A DNA stretch of 64,000 nucleotides from Corynebacterium glyciniphilum AJ 3170 (GTDB taxonomy: Bacteria; Actinomycetota; Actinomycetes; Mycobacteriales; Mycobacteriaceae), in the NCBI RefSeq assembly GCF_000626675.1, contig NZ_CP006842.1:1736001-1800000 (forward strand). Reading direction: 5' to 3'. The position numbers were made by a program, and so were the translations under genes. The notes beneath the pieces were generated by a model. That model ran no database searches. It had not been told where the DNA came from and worked only from the letters and a program-made list of their open reading frames with translations. The number at the start of each line of letters is the position of its first letter. The first letter of the stretch is position 1. This document shows positions 37,379-50,063 of the stretch, piece by piece.

Positions 37379-38475
37379 AAGCACCGATGACCCGTACCGT
37401 GCACGTCGCCACGGACCACCCCTACGACGTCATCATCGGCCGTGATTTGACGGGGGCGGTGGCCGACAGCGTCCCCGGTGCACGCCGTGCGGTGATCCTG
37501 CACCAGCCGCCGCTGGTCGAACTCGCAGGCCGCGTCGCCGACAGCGTGCGCGGCGCTGGCATCGAGCCGGTCCTGTACGAAACTCCGGATGCCGAAGCAG
37601 CCAAGACGGTCGAGGGGGCTGCAGCCTGCTGGGACATCTGTGCCGATGCAGGGCTCTCCCGCCAGGACGTCATCGTCGGTGTGGGTGGCGGGGCGACCAC
37701 GGATCTGGCCGGGTTCATCGCGGCGACGTGGATGCGCGGGATCCGCGTCGTCCAGTATCCGACGACTCTGCTGGCTATGGTCGACGCCGCGGTCGGTGGA
37801 AAGACCGGCATCAACACCGCCGCAGGCAAGAACCTCGTCGGCGCGTTCCACGAACCGTCGGCTGTCCTCGTCGACCTGGATGTACTCGAGACGCTTCCAC
37901 ACCCCGAGATCGTCGCAGGTAGCGCGGAGATCATCAAGGCTGGCTTCATCCGCGACAGTCGCATCCTCGATCTCTACGAGTCGGATCCGGCTGCCGCCTG
38001 CGACCCCCACGGCACTCTTCCGGAACTCATTGAGGCCGCCATCACCGTGAAGGCGGATGTGGTGGGGCAGGATCTCCGTGAGTCTTCACTGCGCGAGATC
38101 CTGAACTACGGTCACACCTACGGCCACGCCGTAGAGCAGCACGAGAACTACCGGTGGCGGCACGGCCACGCTGTCGCCGTGGGCATGGTCTTCGAGGCGG
38201 AACTCTCCCATGCCGCCGGCCTGCTCAGCGGGGAGGCCGTCAACCAGCACCGGCGCATCCTGCAGAGCGTGGGTCTGCCCACCAGCTACGGCAATGCATC
38301 ACTGGAGGAGCTGGCCGAGGTCATGGCCCGGGACAAGAAGAATAAGGACGGTAGTCTCAGGGTCGTCGTCGTCAGCGACAACAGTGGCTCCTACGTCCCC
38401 CAGACAGTCGTCGATCCGTCGCAGGACGACCTCACCGCCGCCTACCTGAACACCACCCCTGACAACCACCAGTAG
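37375..38475 (+). CDS. aroB: 3-dehydroquinate synthase
   Basis: Cyclises DAHP to 3-dehydroquinate with NAD and a divalent metal. The 366-residue protein has the NAD-binding GVGGGATTDLAGFIA and VQYPTTLLAMVDAAVGGKTGIN with the active-site Lys. Metal ligands are E in AEIIKAGFI and the His in NYGHTYGHAVE and WRHGHAVAVGM. GTG 37375 overlaps the aroK stop. The protein is complete and of normal length. Confidence 0.96.
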   Translation: MKAPMTRTVHVATDHPYDVIIGRDLTGAVADSVPGARRAVILHQPPLVELAGRVADSVRGAGIEPVLYETPDAEAAKTVEGAAACWDICADAGLSRQDVIVGVGGGATTDLAGFIAATWMRGIRVVQYPTTLLAMVDAAVGGKTGINTAAGKNLVGAFHEPSAVLVDLDVLETLPHPEIVAGSAEIIKAGFIRDSRILDLYESDPAAACDPHGTLPELIEAAITVKADVVGQDLRESSLREILNYGHTYGHAVEQHENYRWRHGHAVAVGMVFEAELSHAAGLLSGEAVNQHRRILQSVGLPTSYGNASLEELAEVMARDKKNKDGSLRVVVVSDNSGSYVPQTVVDPSQDDLTAAYLNTTPDNHQ

Positions 38476-38490
38476 AACAGGAACACCACC

Positions 38491-38937
38491 ATGCGCATCG
38501 TCGTCCTCAATGGCCCGAACCTCAACCGCCTTGGCCGCCGCCAGCCCGAGATCTACGGGTCGACGACCCTCGATGACATTGAAGAAGATCTCCGGAAGGA
38601 CGCCAGGCGCCTCGGCGTGGACATCGATTTTCTGCAGTCCAACCACGAGGGAGCGTTGATCGACCGGGTCCACCAGGCAGCCGACGATGGTGACGCGGTA
38701 ATCATCAACCCCGGTGGGTTGACTCACACCTCTGTCGCACTGCGCGATGCTCTCGCCGAGGTAGCAGACGGACCCGGCTTCGTGGAGGTCCACCTCTCCA
38801 ACATCCACGCCCGCGAGGCTTTCCGGCACCACAGTTACCTCTCACCGATCGCCCGCGGTGTGATCGCCGGTCTCGGTGCGCAGGGGTACTCCATGGCGAT
38901 GGACTATCTTGCACGACAGGAGAGTAGCAGGGCGTAG
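38491..38937 (+). CDS. aroQ: 3-dehydroquinate dehydratase, type II
   Basis: The dodecameric type II dehydroquinase of 148 residues, performing the third step of the aromatic pathway. Catalytic Tyr and Arg are in [16 protein letters not shown], and the His in [36 protein letters not shown] completes the active site. Its TAG stop is also the start of the pepQ -10 hexamer. In Corynebacterium glutamicum, as far as I recall, aroQ lies apart from aroCKB, so this arrangement is slightly different. Confidence 0.95.
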   Translation: MRIVVLNGPNLNRLGRRQPEIYGSTTLDDIEEDLRKDARRLGVDIDFLQSNHEGALIDRVHQAADDGDAVIINPGGLTHTSVALRDALAEVADGPGFVEVHLSNIHAREAFRHHSYLSPIARGVIAGLGAQGYSMAMDYLARQESSRA

Positions 38938-38940
38938 CCT
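38935..38940 (+). promoter_or_regulatory. Leaderless-type -10 (TAGCCT) of pepQ overlapping the aroQ stop
   Basis: TAGCCT starts with the aroQ stop codon and ends 7 nt before the pepQ ATG. GGGGAG in the gap is only 1 nt from the ATG, too close to act as a ribosome-binding site. Confidence 0.45.
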
Positions 38941-38947
38941 GGGGAGT

Positions 38948-40012
38948 ATGATAGACTTCCTCAGCCGCCGTCAGGCCGTCGCCGAAACCCTCTCCGCCGC
39001 AGGTCACAAGTATATTCTGGTCACCGACCTGAAGAACGTCCGCTATCTCACCGGGTTCAGTGGCTCCAATGCCGCTCTGCTCCTCGATACGGATGCCGGC
39101 CTCACCGTAGCCACCGACGGCCGGTATGACACCCAGGTACGGCAGGAGACGTCCGGGGCACCCGGGGTGGACATCCGGATCACCCGTGACCTGCTCGGCG
39201 AACTCCGCTCTGTCGCCGGGACTGCAGGATTCGCCGTCGAACCGGGATTGGCGGTCGCTGCTGCGCGCGAGCTGGGGGACCCTCCGATACTCGAGGGAGC
39301 CGTCGAGGCTGCCCGCCTGGTTAAGGACGCCGCCGAACTCGAGGCGCTGCGCGAGGCGGGACACCTGGCGGATTCTGTGTTCTCCGAGTTCATCGCCGCT
39401 GGCGGCATCCGCGAGGGAATCACTGAAATCGAGGCGGCCGCGGATCTGGAGCACCGGCTGCGCTCGGCCGGCGCGGACGGGCTGAGCTTCGACACGATTC
39501 TGGCTTCCGGCGTCAACGCCGCCAAGCCCCACGCCGGGGTGTCCCGCGAGGTCATCGTCCCGGGCCTGGTCACCGTGGATTTCGGGGTTTGGTTGGATGG
39601 CTACGCGTCGGACCAGACCCGTACGGTGTGTGTCGGGGAGCCGGACTCGCTGTCCTCCGAACTCTATGACCTGGTCCACCGTTCCTTCAGCGCCGGCGTG
39701 AAGGCGGTGCGCCCCGGCGCCGGCTTGTTCGATGTTGACAAGGTCTGTCGGGACATCATCGACGAAGCCGGGTACGGCGAGTACTTCGTCCACTCCACCG
39801 GACACGGTGTGGGGCTTGACGTGCATGAGGCACCGTATGCCGCCTCCCGCACCCCCCGGGACAAGACGCTGGCGGAGTCGATGACCCTGACGATTGAGCC
39901 GGGAGTCTATCTCCCGGGGCGGACGGGCCTGCGCATCGAAGACACCTATATTGTCACGGCTCAGGGTGCGGAGTCGGTCAATCCCTCATCCACCGCGTTA
40001 CAGGTGGTCTAG
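38948..40012 (+). CDS. pepQ: Xaa-Pro dipeptidase/aminopeptidase P-family peptidase
   Basis: A pita-bread-fold metallopeptidase of 354 residues. The five metal ligands can be placed: two Asp in VDFGVWLDGYASDQTRTV, the His in HSTGHGVGLDVHE, and Glu residues in LTIEPGVYLPG and LRIEDTYIV. The N-terminal creatinase-like domain includes VRYLTGFSGSNAALLL. It is probably cytosolic, having no signal peptide, and releases residues next to proline. Conserved before efp; the pairing of a proline peptidase with EF-P may be only positional. Confidence 0.92.
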   Translation: MIDFLSRRQAVAETLSAAGHKYILVTDLKNVRYLTGFSGSNAALLLDTDAGLTVATDGRYDTQVRQETSGAPGVDIRITRDLLGELRSVAGTAGFAVEPGLAVAAARELGDPPILEGAVEAARLVKDAAELEALREAGHLADSVFSEFIAAGGIREGITEIEAAADLEHRLRSAGADGLSFDTILASGVNAAKPHAGVSREVIVPGLVTVDFGVWLDGYASDQTRTVCVGEPDSLSSELYDLVHRSFSAGVKAVRPGAGLFDVDKVCRDIIDEAGYGEYFVHSTGHGVGLDVHEAPYAASRTPRDKTLAESMTLTIEPGVYLPGRTGLRIEDTYIVTAQGAESVNPSSTALQVV

Positions 40013-40027
40013 CAGCAGGCTGCTAGA
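40008..40027. promoter_or_regulatory. Perfect inverted repeat across the pepQ stop and efp promoter
   Basis: TCTAGCAGC (40008-40016) and GCTGCTAGA (40019-40027) are perfect 9-bp inverted arms with an AG centre. The left arm contains the pepQ TAG stop and the right arm overlaps TAGACT (40024-40029), the likely efp -10. A regulator bound here would block that promoter. There is no T-tract, so a terminator is less likely. Confidence 0.45.
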
Positions 40028-40072
40028 CTGTTCGGCTGACCACCCCAACCAAGATATCCAGGGAGCATACAC

Positions 40073-40636
40073 GTGGCGACAACCGCGGATTTCAAGAACG
40101 GTCTCGTGCTGAAGATCGACAACAAGCTGCAGCAGATCATTGAGTTCCAGCACGTCAAGCCGGGCAAGGGCCCTGCTTTCGTCCGGACGAAGCTCAAGGA
40201 CGTCGTCTCCGGCAAGACCCTCGACAAGACCTTCAACGCCGGTGTCAAGGTCGAGACCGCCACCGTGGACCGCCGTGACATGACCTACCTGTACCACGAC
40301 GGCGAGAACTTCGTGGTCATGGACGACAAGGACTTCGAGCAGTTCGAGGTGCCCTCCGCCAAGTTCGGCGACGCCGGCCGGTTCCTGCTGGAGAACATGC
40401 GCGTCCAGCTGTCCTTCCACGACGGCGAGATCCTCTTCGGTGAGCTGCCGGTGTCCGTCGACCTGGCCATCGAGCACACCGACCCCGGCCTGCAGGGCGA
40501 CCGCTCCACCGGCGGCAGCAAGCCGGCGACACTGGAGACCGGCGCCGAGATCCAGGTGCCGCTGTTCCTGGAGACCGGCAATGTCGTGAAGGTCGACACC
40601 CGTACCGGCGAGTACCTCTCCCGCGTCAACAACTAG
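40073..40636 (+). CDS. efp: Translation elongation factor P
   Basis: EF-P relieves ribosome stalling at consecutive prolines. The 187-residue protein has the KOW-like N-terminal domain, with the loop [13 protein letters not shown] carrying the lysine at the usual modification site, followed by two OB domains. The end [17 protein letters not shown] is the family signature. It starts at GTG 40073 behind AGGGAG. Actinobacterial EF-P often works without the known lysine modifications, and no modification genes occur here. nusB follows after 5 nt. Confidence 0.96.
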   Translation: MATTADFKNGLVLKIDNKLQQIIEFQHVKPGKGPAFVRTKLKDVVSGKTLDKTFNAGVKVETATVDRRDMTYLYHDGENFVVMDDKDFEQFEVPSAKFGDAGRFLLENMRVQLSFHDGEILFGELPVSVDLAIEHTDPGLQGDRSTGGSKPATLETGAEIQVPLFLETGNVVKVDTRTGEYLSRVNN

Positions 40637-40641
40637 ACCTC

Positions 40642-41256
40642 ATGGCAGACAGAGAATCCGGCGAGTCTTATCGCCGCCACGGGGCCCGCTACAAGGCCCG
40701 TCAGCGAGCCGTCGACATCCTCTTTGAGGCGGAGTTCCGCGATATCGACCCCGTCGAGATCGTGGAGGATCGTGTCGAACTGGCCAGGGACGAGTCGAAC
40801 CAGGTCAAACCAGTTCCGGAGTATGCTGCCCGGATCGTACCCGGGGTGGCTTCGGCGCTCGACGAGATCGACGAGGCGATTGCTGCGCACCTGAGCAGTA
40901 CCTGGCGCCTGGAACGACTTCCTGCGGTCGACCGCGCGGTGCTGCGGGTGTCGGCCTGGGAGCTCCTCTACAACGACGAGGTCCCGGCCCGGGTCGCGCT
41001 GAAGGAAGGGATCGAACTCGCCTCGGAGTACTCCCACGACAAGGCACCCGGCTACGTCAACGCCGTCCTGGACGGCATCGCCCGGGACAAGCGCCTCGCT
41101 GATGAGGCGAGTGCCGCAGCACAGGCTGAACAGGACGCTGCCGAAGCGAAGCGGGCGCAGGATGCCGAACGCGCCAAGGCAGACTCGTTGATCGACGGCA
41201 TCGTCGAAGAGACACCCGGGACCCCAGATGAAACGGGGGAGACGGGGGAGAAGTGA
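40642..41256 (+). CDS. nusB: Transcription antitermination factor NusB
   Basis: A helical protein that joins NusE on boxA RNA during rRNA transcription. The 204-residue product starts with a short leader, then [41 protein letters not shown] and [15 protein letters not shown] follow. It is longer than most NusB because of an acidic, Ala/Glu-rich tail of about 50 residues, a known corynebacterial feature. It starts 5 nt after efp and is probably on the same mRNA. Confidence 0.95.
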   Translation: MADRESGESYRRHGARYKARQRAVDILFEAEFRDIDPVEIVEDRVELARDESNQVKPVPEYAARIVPGVASALDEIDEAIAAHLSSTWRLERLPAVDRAVLRVSAWELLYNDEVPARVALKEGIELASEYSHDKAPGYVNAVLDGIARDKRLADEASAAAQAEQDAAEAKRAQDAERAKADSLIDGIVEETPGTPDETGETGEK

Positions 41257-41270
41257 TGCCCCGACCGTGC

Positions 41271-41276
41271 TAAACT
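41271..41276 (+). promoter_or_regulatory. -10 element (TAAACT) of the pyrR operon
   Basis: TAAACT follows the nusB stop by 14 nt. A transcript starting near 41283 would have a leader of about 75 nt containing the PyrR-binding element. No good -35 is visible. Confidence 0.45.
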
Positions 41277-41314
41277 TCGGCACGGAACATGGATCCGGCT
41301 CCCGGTCGGCTCCG

Positions 41315-41355
41315 ACCACCTTTAACGATCCGTCCAGTGAGGCGGGGAAGGAGGT
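41315..41355 (+). promoter_or_regulatory. PyrR RNA-binding element sequestering the pyrR ribosome-binding site
   Basis: The leader contains the PyrR binding-loop pattern known from Gram-positive pyr leaders: CCTTTAAC, then GTCCAGTGAGG held by a CCG/CGG stem (41330-41332 with 41343-41345). The outer arm ACCACCTT (41315-41322) can pair with AAGGAGGT (41348-41355), which is the Shine-Dalgarno of pyrR 5 nt before its ATG, with a single A-A mismatch. PyrR plus UMP binding would therefore block translation initiation directly, as established for mycobacterial pyr operons. Confidence 0.75.
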
Positions 41356-41359
41356 CACG

Positions 41360-41956
41360 ATGAGCACACAGCATTCCGACGGCACCACCGTCGCCCTCAT
41401 GGGCGCGGACGACGTCGGTCGTACTGTTGCACGCATCGCGCACCAGATCATCGAGAAGACAGCGTTGGATGCGCCCGGCTCAGACCGGGTCGTGCTCCTG
41501 GGGATCCCGTCGGGGGGCGTGCCCTTGGCGGCGCGACTGGCGGCCCGTATCGAGGAGTTCAGCGACGTCAGCGTCTTCCACGGGTCCGTGGATGCGACGC
41601 TCTACCGCGATGATCTGACCTCGTCGCCGCACCGCGCTCTCAAACCCACCAGTGTCCCGCGCGACGGTATCGACGGAGCAACCGTCATCCTGGTCGACGA
41701 CGTCCTGTTTTCGGGCCGCACGATCCGCGCCGCGCTGGACGCTCTGCAGGACGTGGGGCGGGCTCACATTGTCCAGCTCGCGGTCCTGGTTGACCGCGGC
41801 CACCGGGAACTGCCGATCCGGGCCGACTACGTGGGCAAGAACATCCCCACCTCCACCAGTGAAGATGTCCGTGTCTCCCTCGCCGAGATCGACGGTGCCG
41901 ACTGCGTGGAGCTCCTACGCCCGGCAGACACGGCGCCCGAAGGAGACCACGCATGA
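41360..41956 (+). CDS. pyrR: Pyrimidine operon RNA-binding regulator PyrR
   Basis: PyrR senses uridine nucleotides and binds pyr leader RNA; many members also have uracil phosphoribosyltransferase activity. The 198-residue protein has the PRTase fold with the PRPP motif [35 protein letters not shown] and [20 protein letters not shown] are characteristic. ATG 41360 is fixed by AAGGAGG 5 nt upstream and by the RNA element above. The stop overlaps the pyrB ATG (ATGA). It is the first gene of the UMP operon. Confidence 0.96.
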   Translation: MSTQHSDGTTVALMGADDVGRTVARIAHQIIEKTALDAPGSDRVVLLGIPSGGVPLAARLAARIEEFSDVSVFHGSVDATLYRDDLTSSPHRALKPTSVPRDGIDGATVILVDDVLFSGRTIRAALDALQDVGRAHIVQLAVLVDRGHRELPIRADYVGKNIPTSTSEDVRVSLAEIDGADCVELLRPADTAPEGDHA

Positions 41957-42981
41957 AACATCTGCTGAGTATCGCCGACCTCGACGCCTCCGAGATCACG
42001 CTGCTGTTGGACGAAGCGGACCGGTTCGCCGACTCCCTGCGTGACCGTGAGGTCAAGAAGCTGCCGACGCTGCGCGGTCGCACGGTGTTCACCTTGTTCT
42101 ACGAGAACTCCACCCGCACCCGGTCGAGCTTCGAGACGGCCGGCAAGTGGATGAGCGCTGACGTCATCAACATCTCGGCGTCGTCGTCGTCGGTGAAGAA
42201 GGGGGAGTCGCTCAAGGACACCGCCCTGACCCTGCGCGCCGTCGGTGCGGACGCGATCATCATGCGCCACCCGTCCTCCGGCGCGGCACGTCAGGTCGCC
42301 AACTGGGTCGGCCAGGGACGTGAGGGGATCAGCGTGCTCAACGCCGGCGACGGCTCCCACGAGCATCCCACCCAGGCACTGCTCGACGCGGTGACCCTGC
42401 GCAACAAGCTCGGCACGCTTGAGGGAAGCCACGTCGTGATCGTCGGTGACATCCTGCATTCCCGCGTGGCCCGGTCGAATGCGCTGCTGCTCACCGCCCT
42501 CGGCGTCGACGTCACATTCGTGGCACCACGCACGCTGCTGGCTCCTGGAATCGAGCACTGGATCAACCCCAGTACCGGTGGCCCCGGCGCCCCCGCCACG
42601 GGCACGGTCCGAATCAGTCACGACATGGACGAGGCGATCGCCGGTGCTGACGCCGTGATGATGCTGCGGGTCCAGGCTGAGCGCATGGACGGAGGATTCT
42701 TCCCCTCGCACCGCGAATACGCGACCCGTTACGGGTTGTCCAGGGCCCGTCTGGATGCGCTGAAGGACGGCGCGATTGTTCTGCACCCCGGTCCGATGCT
42801 GCGCGGCATGGAGATCAACGATTCCGTGGCCGATGCGCCCCAGACCGTGGTCCTCGACCAGGTCACCGCCGGCGTGCACGTGCGCATGGCCGCACTGTTC
42901 ACCCTGCTGGTCGGTACCGACAGCACCGACAGCACCAGCAGTGCCGCCGGTATATCCAGTGCATCGGGGGACCACCGATGA
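41953..42981 (+). CDS. pyrB: Aspartate carbamoyltransferase catalytic chain
   Basis: Joins carbamoyl phosphate and aspartate, the first committed step of UMP synthesis. The 342-residue protein has the carbamoyl-phosphate loop STRTRSSFE and the 80s-loop KGESLKDT. It also has [13 protein letters not shown] and [18 protein letters not shown], the aspartate-domain start. No regulatory chain gene (pyrI) adjoins it, as usual in actinobacteria. Its start overlaps pyrR, and its end overlaps the earliest possible pyrC start. Confidence 0.96.
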   Translation: MKHLLSIADLDASEITLLLDEADRFADSLRDREVKKLPTLRGRTVFTLFYENSTRTRSSFETAGKWMSADVINISASSSSVKKGESLKDTALTLRAVGADAIIMRHPSSGAARQVANWVGQGREGISVLNAGDGSHEHPTQALLDAVTLRNKLGTLEGSHVVIVGDILHSRVARSNALLLTALGVDVTFVAPRTLLAPGIEHWINPSTGGPGAPATGTVRISHDMDEAIAGADAVMMLRVQAERMDGGFFPSHREYATRYGLSRARLDALKDGAIVLHPGPMLRGMEINDSVADAPQTVVLDQVTAGVHVRMAALFTLLVGTDSTDSTSSAAGISSASGDHR

Positions 42982-43010
42982 CGATAACACCCACACCGGA
43001 GGAGAAGAAC

Positions 43011-44372
43011 GTGAACGACTACCCGGCCACAGGTGCCCTGCACCCGGCCGCCGAGGGCGAGGTGCTGCTGCGCGGCGTCCTGCCCTATGGCGAAGGCGAT
43101 GCACAGGACGTCCTGGTCCGCGGCGGCGTTATCGTCGAGATCGCAGCCGCCGGTACCATCGACCCAGCCGACGGGGCCGACGTGCTGGAACTCGACGGCC
43201 AGGTGCTGCTGCCGGGCCTGGTCGACATGCACGTGCACCTGCGCGAGCCGGGCCGTGAAGACACCGAGACGATCGCCACCGGCTCGGCCGCCGCGGCCCG
43301 TGGTGGTTTCACCGCCGTATTCACCATGGCCAACACCGACCCGGTGACGGACACCCCCGCCATCGCCGAGATGGTCTGGCTCAAGGGCCAGCAGAAGAAC
43401 CTGTGTGACGTGCACCCGGTCGGCTCCATCAGCCGCGGACTCAAGGGCCAGGAGCTCACCGAGTTCGGCATGATGGCCGACTCGGATGCGAAGGTCCGCA
43501 TGTTCTCCGACGACGGCAAATGCGTTGACGACCCCCGCCTGATGCGCCGAGCCGTCGAGTACGCCGGCGGGCTGGATGTCTTGCTCGCCCAGCACTGCGA
43601 GGAGCCCCGCCTCACCGAGGGTGCCGTCGCCCACGAGGGTGAGGCCGCCGCGCGCCTGGGCCTGCGAGGCTGGCCGCGGGTCGCCGAAGAGTCGATCGTG
43701 ATCCGTGACGCCCTGCTGGCCCGCGACTACGGCGGACGCCTGCACATCTGCCACGCCTCCACCGAAGGCACGGTGGAGTTGCTCAGCTGGGCCCGCGATC
43801 ATGACATCCCGCTGTCCGCCGAGGTCACCCCGCACCATCTCATCCTCACCGATGAGAAGCTGGAGACCTACGACGGCCACTACCGGGTTAATCCGCCGCT
43901 GCGCGAGACCCGCGACACCCTGGCCCTGCGCACAGCGCTGATCGACGGAACTGTGGACTGTGTGGCCACCGACCACGCCCCCCATGGTTCCGAGGAGAAA
44001 TGCTGCGAGTTCGACAAGGCACGTCCCGGAATGCTCGGCCTGGAGACTTCGCTGGCGATCATCGCCCAGCTGTTCGTCACCGACCCACCGGAGGACCAGG
44101 AACGCCAGGACTGGCGGTTCGTGGCGCGGGTGATGTCCGAACGGCCCGCCGAGATCCTCCGGTTGCCGGGCCACGGCCGCCCGGTGGCGGTCGGCGAACC
44201 GGCGAACCTGTGCGTGGTCGACCCCGGGCACAGCTGGACCGCCCACGGCGATGAGATGGCCTCGAAATCCTCCAACACCCCCTACGAGGGAATGGACCTG
44301 CCCGTGAAGGTCACCACCACGCTGCTGCGTGGCCGGGTGACCTGCCGCTACGGCCAGGTGAGCGACAAATGA
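43011..44372 (+). CDS. pyrC: Dihydroorotase (class I)
   Basis: Cyclises carbamoyl aspartate to dihydroorotate. Zinc ligands are in [11 protein letters not shown], with further His in [11 protein letters not shown] and [10 protein letters not shown], and Asp in [13 protein letters not shown]. Two starts compete. GTG 43011 (453 residues) follows a strong GGAGGAG by about 6 nt and is preferred. ATG 42978 (464 residues) gives an ATGA overlap with pyrB, and the extra residues would be encoded by the Shine-Dalgarno region itself. The stop overlaps the carA ATG. Confidence 0.94.
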   Translation: MNDYPATGALHPAAEGEVLLRGVLPYGEGDAQDVLVRGGVIVEIAAAGTIDPADGADVLELDGQVLLPGLVDMHVHLREPGREDTETIATGSAAAARGGFTAVFTMANTDPVTDTPAIAEMVWLKGQQKNLCDVHPVGSISRGLKGQELTEFGMMADSDAKVRMFSDDGKCVDDPRLMRRAVEYAGGLDVLLAQHCEEPRLTEGAVAHEGEAAARLGLRGWPRVAEESIVIRDALLARDYGGRLHICHASTEGTVELLSWARDHDIPLSAEVTPHHLILTDEKLETYDGHYRVNPPLRETRDTLALRTALIDGTVDCVATDHAPHGSEEKCCEFDKARPGMLGLETSLAIIAQLFVTDPPEDQERQDWRFVARVMSERPAEILRLPGHGRPVAVGEPANLCVVDPGHSWTAHGDEMASKSSNTPYEGMDLPVKVTTTLLRGRVTCRYGQVSDK

Positions 44373-45556
44373 CCGATAATACGACAGAGAAGAGTACTGC
44401 TGTGACTTCCTCCCGCACCCCCGCGCTGCTGGTGCTCGGCGACGGACGGGTGTTCCGTGGCCGGGCATTCGGTGCCACCGGCACCACCCTCGGTGAAGCT
44501 GTCTTCACCACCGGCATGACCGGCTACCAGGAGACGATGACGGACCCGTCGTACCACCGGCAGATCGTGGTGGCCACCGCCCCGCAGATCGGCAACACCG
44601 GGTGGAATGACGAGGACGGAGAGTCCCACGGCGACCGCATCTGGGTCGCCGGACTCGTCATCCGCGACCTGTCACACACCGTGTCCAACTGGCGCGCGGC
44701 CCGCAGCCTGCCCGAGGAGATGGAGAAGCAGGGTGTTATCGGCATCCAGGGGGTCGACACCCGCGCGATCGTGCGCCACCTCCGCGACAAAGGCTCCGTC
44801 GCCGCGGGCGTGTTCAGCGGGGAGGACGCCGCACGCCCCGTCGAGGAACTCGTCGCCGAAGTCAACGCCCAGCAGTCCATGGCTGGGGCCGACCTGGCCA
44901 GCGAGGTCTCCACCGACGAGACCTACGTGCTGGAACCCGAGGGCGGGGACCAGCACGGGTCAGGACCCCGCTTCACCGTGCTGGCCTATGACATGGGCAT
45001 CAAGACCAACACCCCGCGCAACTTCGTCGCCCGCGGGATCCGCACCGTTGTCGTGCCCGCCAACAGCCCGGTCGAGCCGCTGATCGAGCAGTACAACCCG
45101 GACGGCGTGTTCATCTCCAATGGCCCCGGAGACCCCGCCACCGCCGACGTCATGGTCGAGCAGGTCCGCACCGTGCTGGGGAAGAAGATCCCGCTGTTCG
45201 GCATCTGCTTCGGCAACCAGATCCTGGGCCGCGCGCTGGGCATGGACACCTACAAGCTGAAGTTCGGTCACCGCGGTATCAACGTGCCGGTGCTCAACCA
45301 CCTCACCGGGAAGATCGACATCACCTCGCAGAACCACGGGTTCGCGTTGAGCGGCCGCGCCGGTGAGCCTTTCGACACCGACTTCGGCACCGCCCAGGTC
45401 ACCCACACCTGCCTCAACGACGACTGTGTCGAGGGTGTCGCCCTCGACAACGGTCTCGCCTTCTCCGTCCAGTACCACCCCGAGGCCGCCGCCGGTCCTC
45501 ACGACGCCAATCCGCTGTTCGACCAGTTCATCGAACTGATGGAAGGGAACAACTAA
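44369..45556 (+). CDS. carA: Carbamoyl-phosphate synthase small subunit
   Basis: The glutaminase subunit that feeds ammonia to CarB. The 395-residue protein has an N-terminal domain with [14 protein letters not shown] and a class I amidotransferase domain with the nucleophile Cys in [11 protein letters not shown]. The His-Glu pair lies in [15 protein letters not shown] 44369 overlaps the pyrC stop; a GTG about 33 nt later is a weaker option. The stop is immediately followed by the carB ATG. Its product serves both pyrimidine and arginine synthesis. Confidence 0.96.
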   Translation: MTDNTTEKSTAVTSSRTPALLVLGDGRVFRGRAFGATGTTLGEAVFTTGMTGYQETMTDPSYHRQIVVATAPQIGNTGWNDEDGESHGDRIWVAGLVIRDLSHTVSNWRAARSLPEEMEKQGVIGIQGVDTRAIVRHLRDKGSVAAGVFSGEDAARPVEELVAEVNAQQSMAGADLASEVSTDETYVLEPEGGDQHGSGPRFTVLAYDMGIKTNTPRNFVARGIRTVVVPANSPVEPLIEQYNPDGVFISNGPGDPATADVMVEQVRTVLGKKIPLFGICFGNQILGRALGMDTYKLKFGHRGINVPVLNHLTGKIDITSQNHGFALSGRAGEPFDTDFGTAQVTHTCLNDDCVEGVALDNGLAFSVQYHPEAAAGPHDANPLFDQFIELMEGNN

Positions 45557-48893
<3,337 letters not shown>

Positions 48894-48907
<14 letters not shown>

Positions 48908-49751
48908 GAATCGGTTGTCCTCGGGGACCACAGGCACCTTCGGCGAGCGCTACCTGGCGCGCTCCCAGGACCTGGGGCGGCTGTGTGTGGGCATGGACCC
49001 GCACGCGGGCATCCTCGAGTCCTGGGGGCTCAGCGTCGACGTGTCGGGGCTCGCGGCGTTCTCGCGGGTCTGCGTGGAGGCCTTCGCCGACACCGCCTGT
49101 GCCGTCAAACCTCAGGTCGCCTTCTACGAGGCCTTCGGATCCGCCGGTCTCGCCGTGCTGGAACAGGCGCTGGCGGCCCTGCGGCGCGCGGGCACTCTGG
49201 TGATCGCCGACGCCAAGCGTGGCGACATCGGTTCGACGATGGCGGGGTACGCCCAGGCATGGTTGTCCGACGACTCACCGCTGTGTGCCGATGCCGTCAC
49301 CGTGTCGCCGTACCTCGGCCTCGACTCCCTGTCACCGGCGGTGGAGGCCGGTGACGCCACCGGCAGGGGAGTGATCGTACTCTCGGCGACCTCGAACCCT
49401 GAGGGACCGCAGTTCCAGACCCTGGCCACCGCCGGCGGACGCAGCGTGGCACAGACCGTCGTTGACTGGGCAGCTGAGCACAACGCGGTACACCCCGGCG
49501 GCGGGAATGTCGGCGTGGTCGTCGGCGCGACCGTGGCAGAGCCACCGGATCTGACCGACGTCGGCGGCATCGTCCTGATGCCCGGCGTCGGCGCCCAGGG
49601 CGGGGCGGCGGATGACATCCGCCGGATCGCCGGCGGGGCCGAGAAGTGGGCCAGCCCCAATATCTCGCGGTCAGTGCTCTCAGCGGGCCCGGATGTTGGG
49701 GATCTGCGGCGGGCCGTCGAGGATGCGTCGGGAGAGTTCCCGCAGGTCTGA
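48894..49751 (+). CDS. pyrF: Orotidine 5'-phosphate decarboxylase (type 2)
   Basis: Decarboxylates OMP to UMP, the last step of the pathway. The 285-residue protein belongs to the longer actinobacterial type 2 group. The catalytic Lys/Asp motif is [11 protein letters not shown], preceded by [11 protein letters not shown], and GVGAQGG near the C-terminus forms the phosphate-binding loop. It overlaps carB by 14 nt, so it is the last gene of the pyrRBC-carAB-pyrF operon. pyrD and pyrE are not in the window. Confidence 0.95.
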
Positions 49752-50063
49752 ACAGGCGGCCTGCCGACGCGCCGCAGAGTGCGAACTGGGGGTTTGTTCA
49801 ACATCCCCGGGGCGTAGTGCTACACTTGGCGCGTTGTTTCATGGTCGCGACCTGCGACGCTTCTCTCGTGTGAACGAGAGGGGTTACGCAGGACGTCCAA
49901 CAGACACCAGGCGCGTACTTTCCGTGCGGAGCTGTTGCTATTCGGCACAGTGCATCGCTAGGATTCGTCGAGGCTGACGGTCGGGCACAGGTCCGGCCGG
50001 CTGAAACACCTGAAGTACCCCCAAGCAAGTGACATCGAACCACAGAACAAGACGGAGGAACCC
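49752..50063 (+). promoter_or_regulatory. Long mihF leader region with promoter, hairpin and possible uORF
   Basis: This is the only gap over 300 bp. TACACT (49821-49826) is a good -10, with TTCAAC at an 18-bp spacing upstream. The implied leader is about 230 nt. It contains the palindrome GGTCGCGACC (49843-49852) and a perfect 7-bp hairpin CTCTCGT/ACGAGAG (49863-49869, 49874-49880) closed by a GTGA tetraloop. TGCG/CGCA (49853-49856, 49887-49890) may extend it. A 10-codon ORF starts at ATG 49841 and stops at TGA 49871-49873 inside the tetraloop. GGAGG at 50053 precedes mihF. Confidence 0.5.

Noticed and set aside
42729..44468. Reverse-strand open frame of 579 codons opposite pyrB/pyrC/carA
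   Set aside because: It spans three well-supported forward genes and their overlaps, and its translation is Gly/Val/His/Asp-rich without family motifs.
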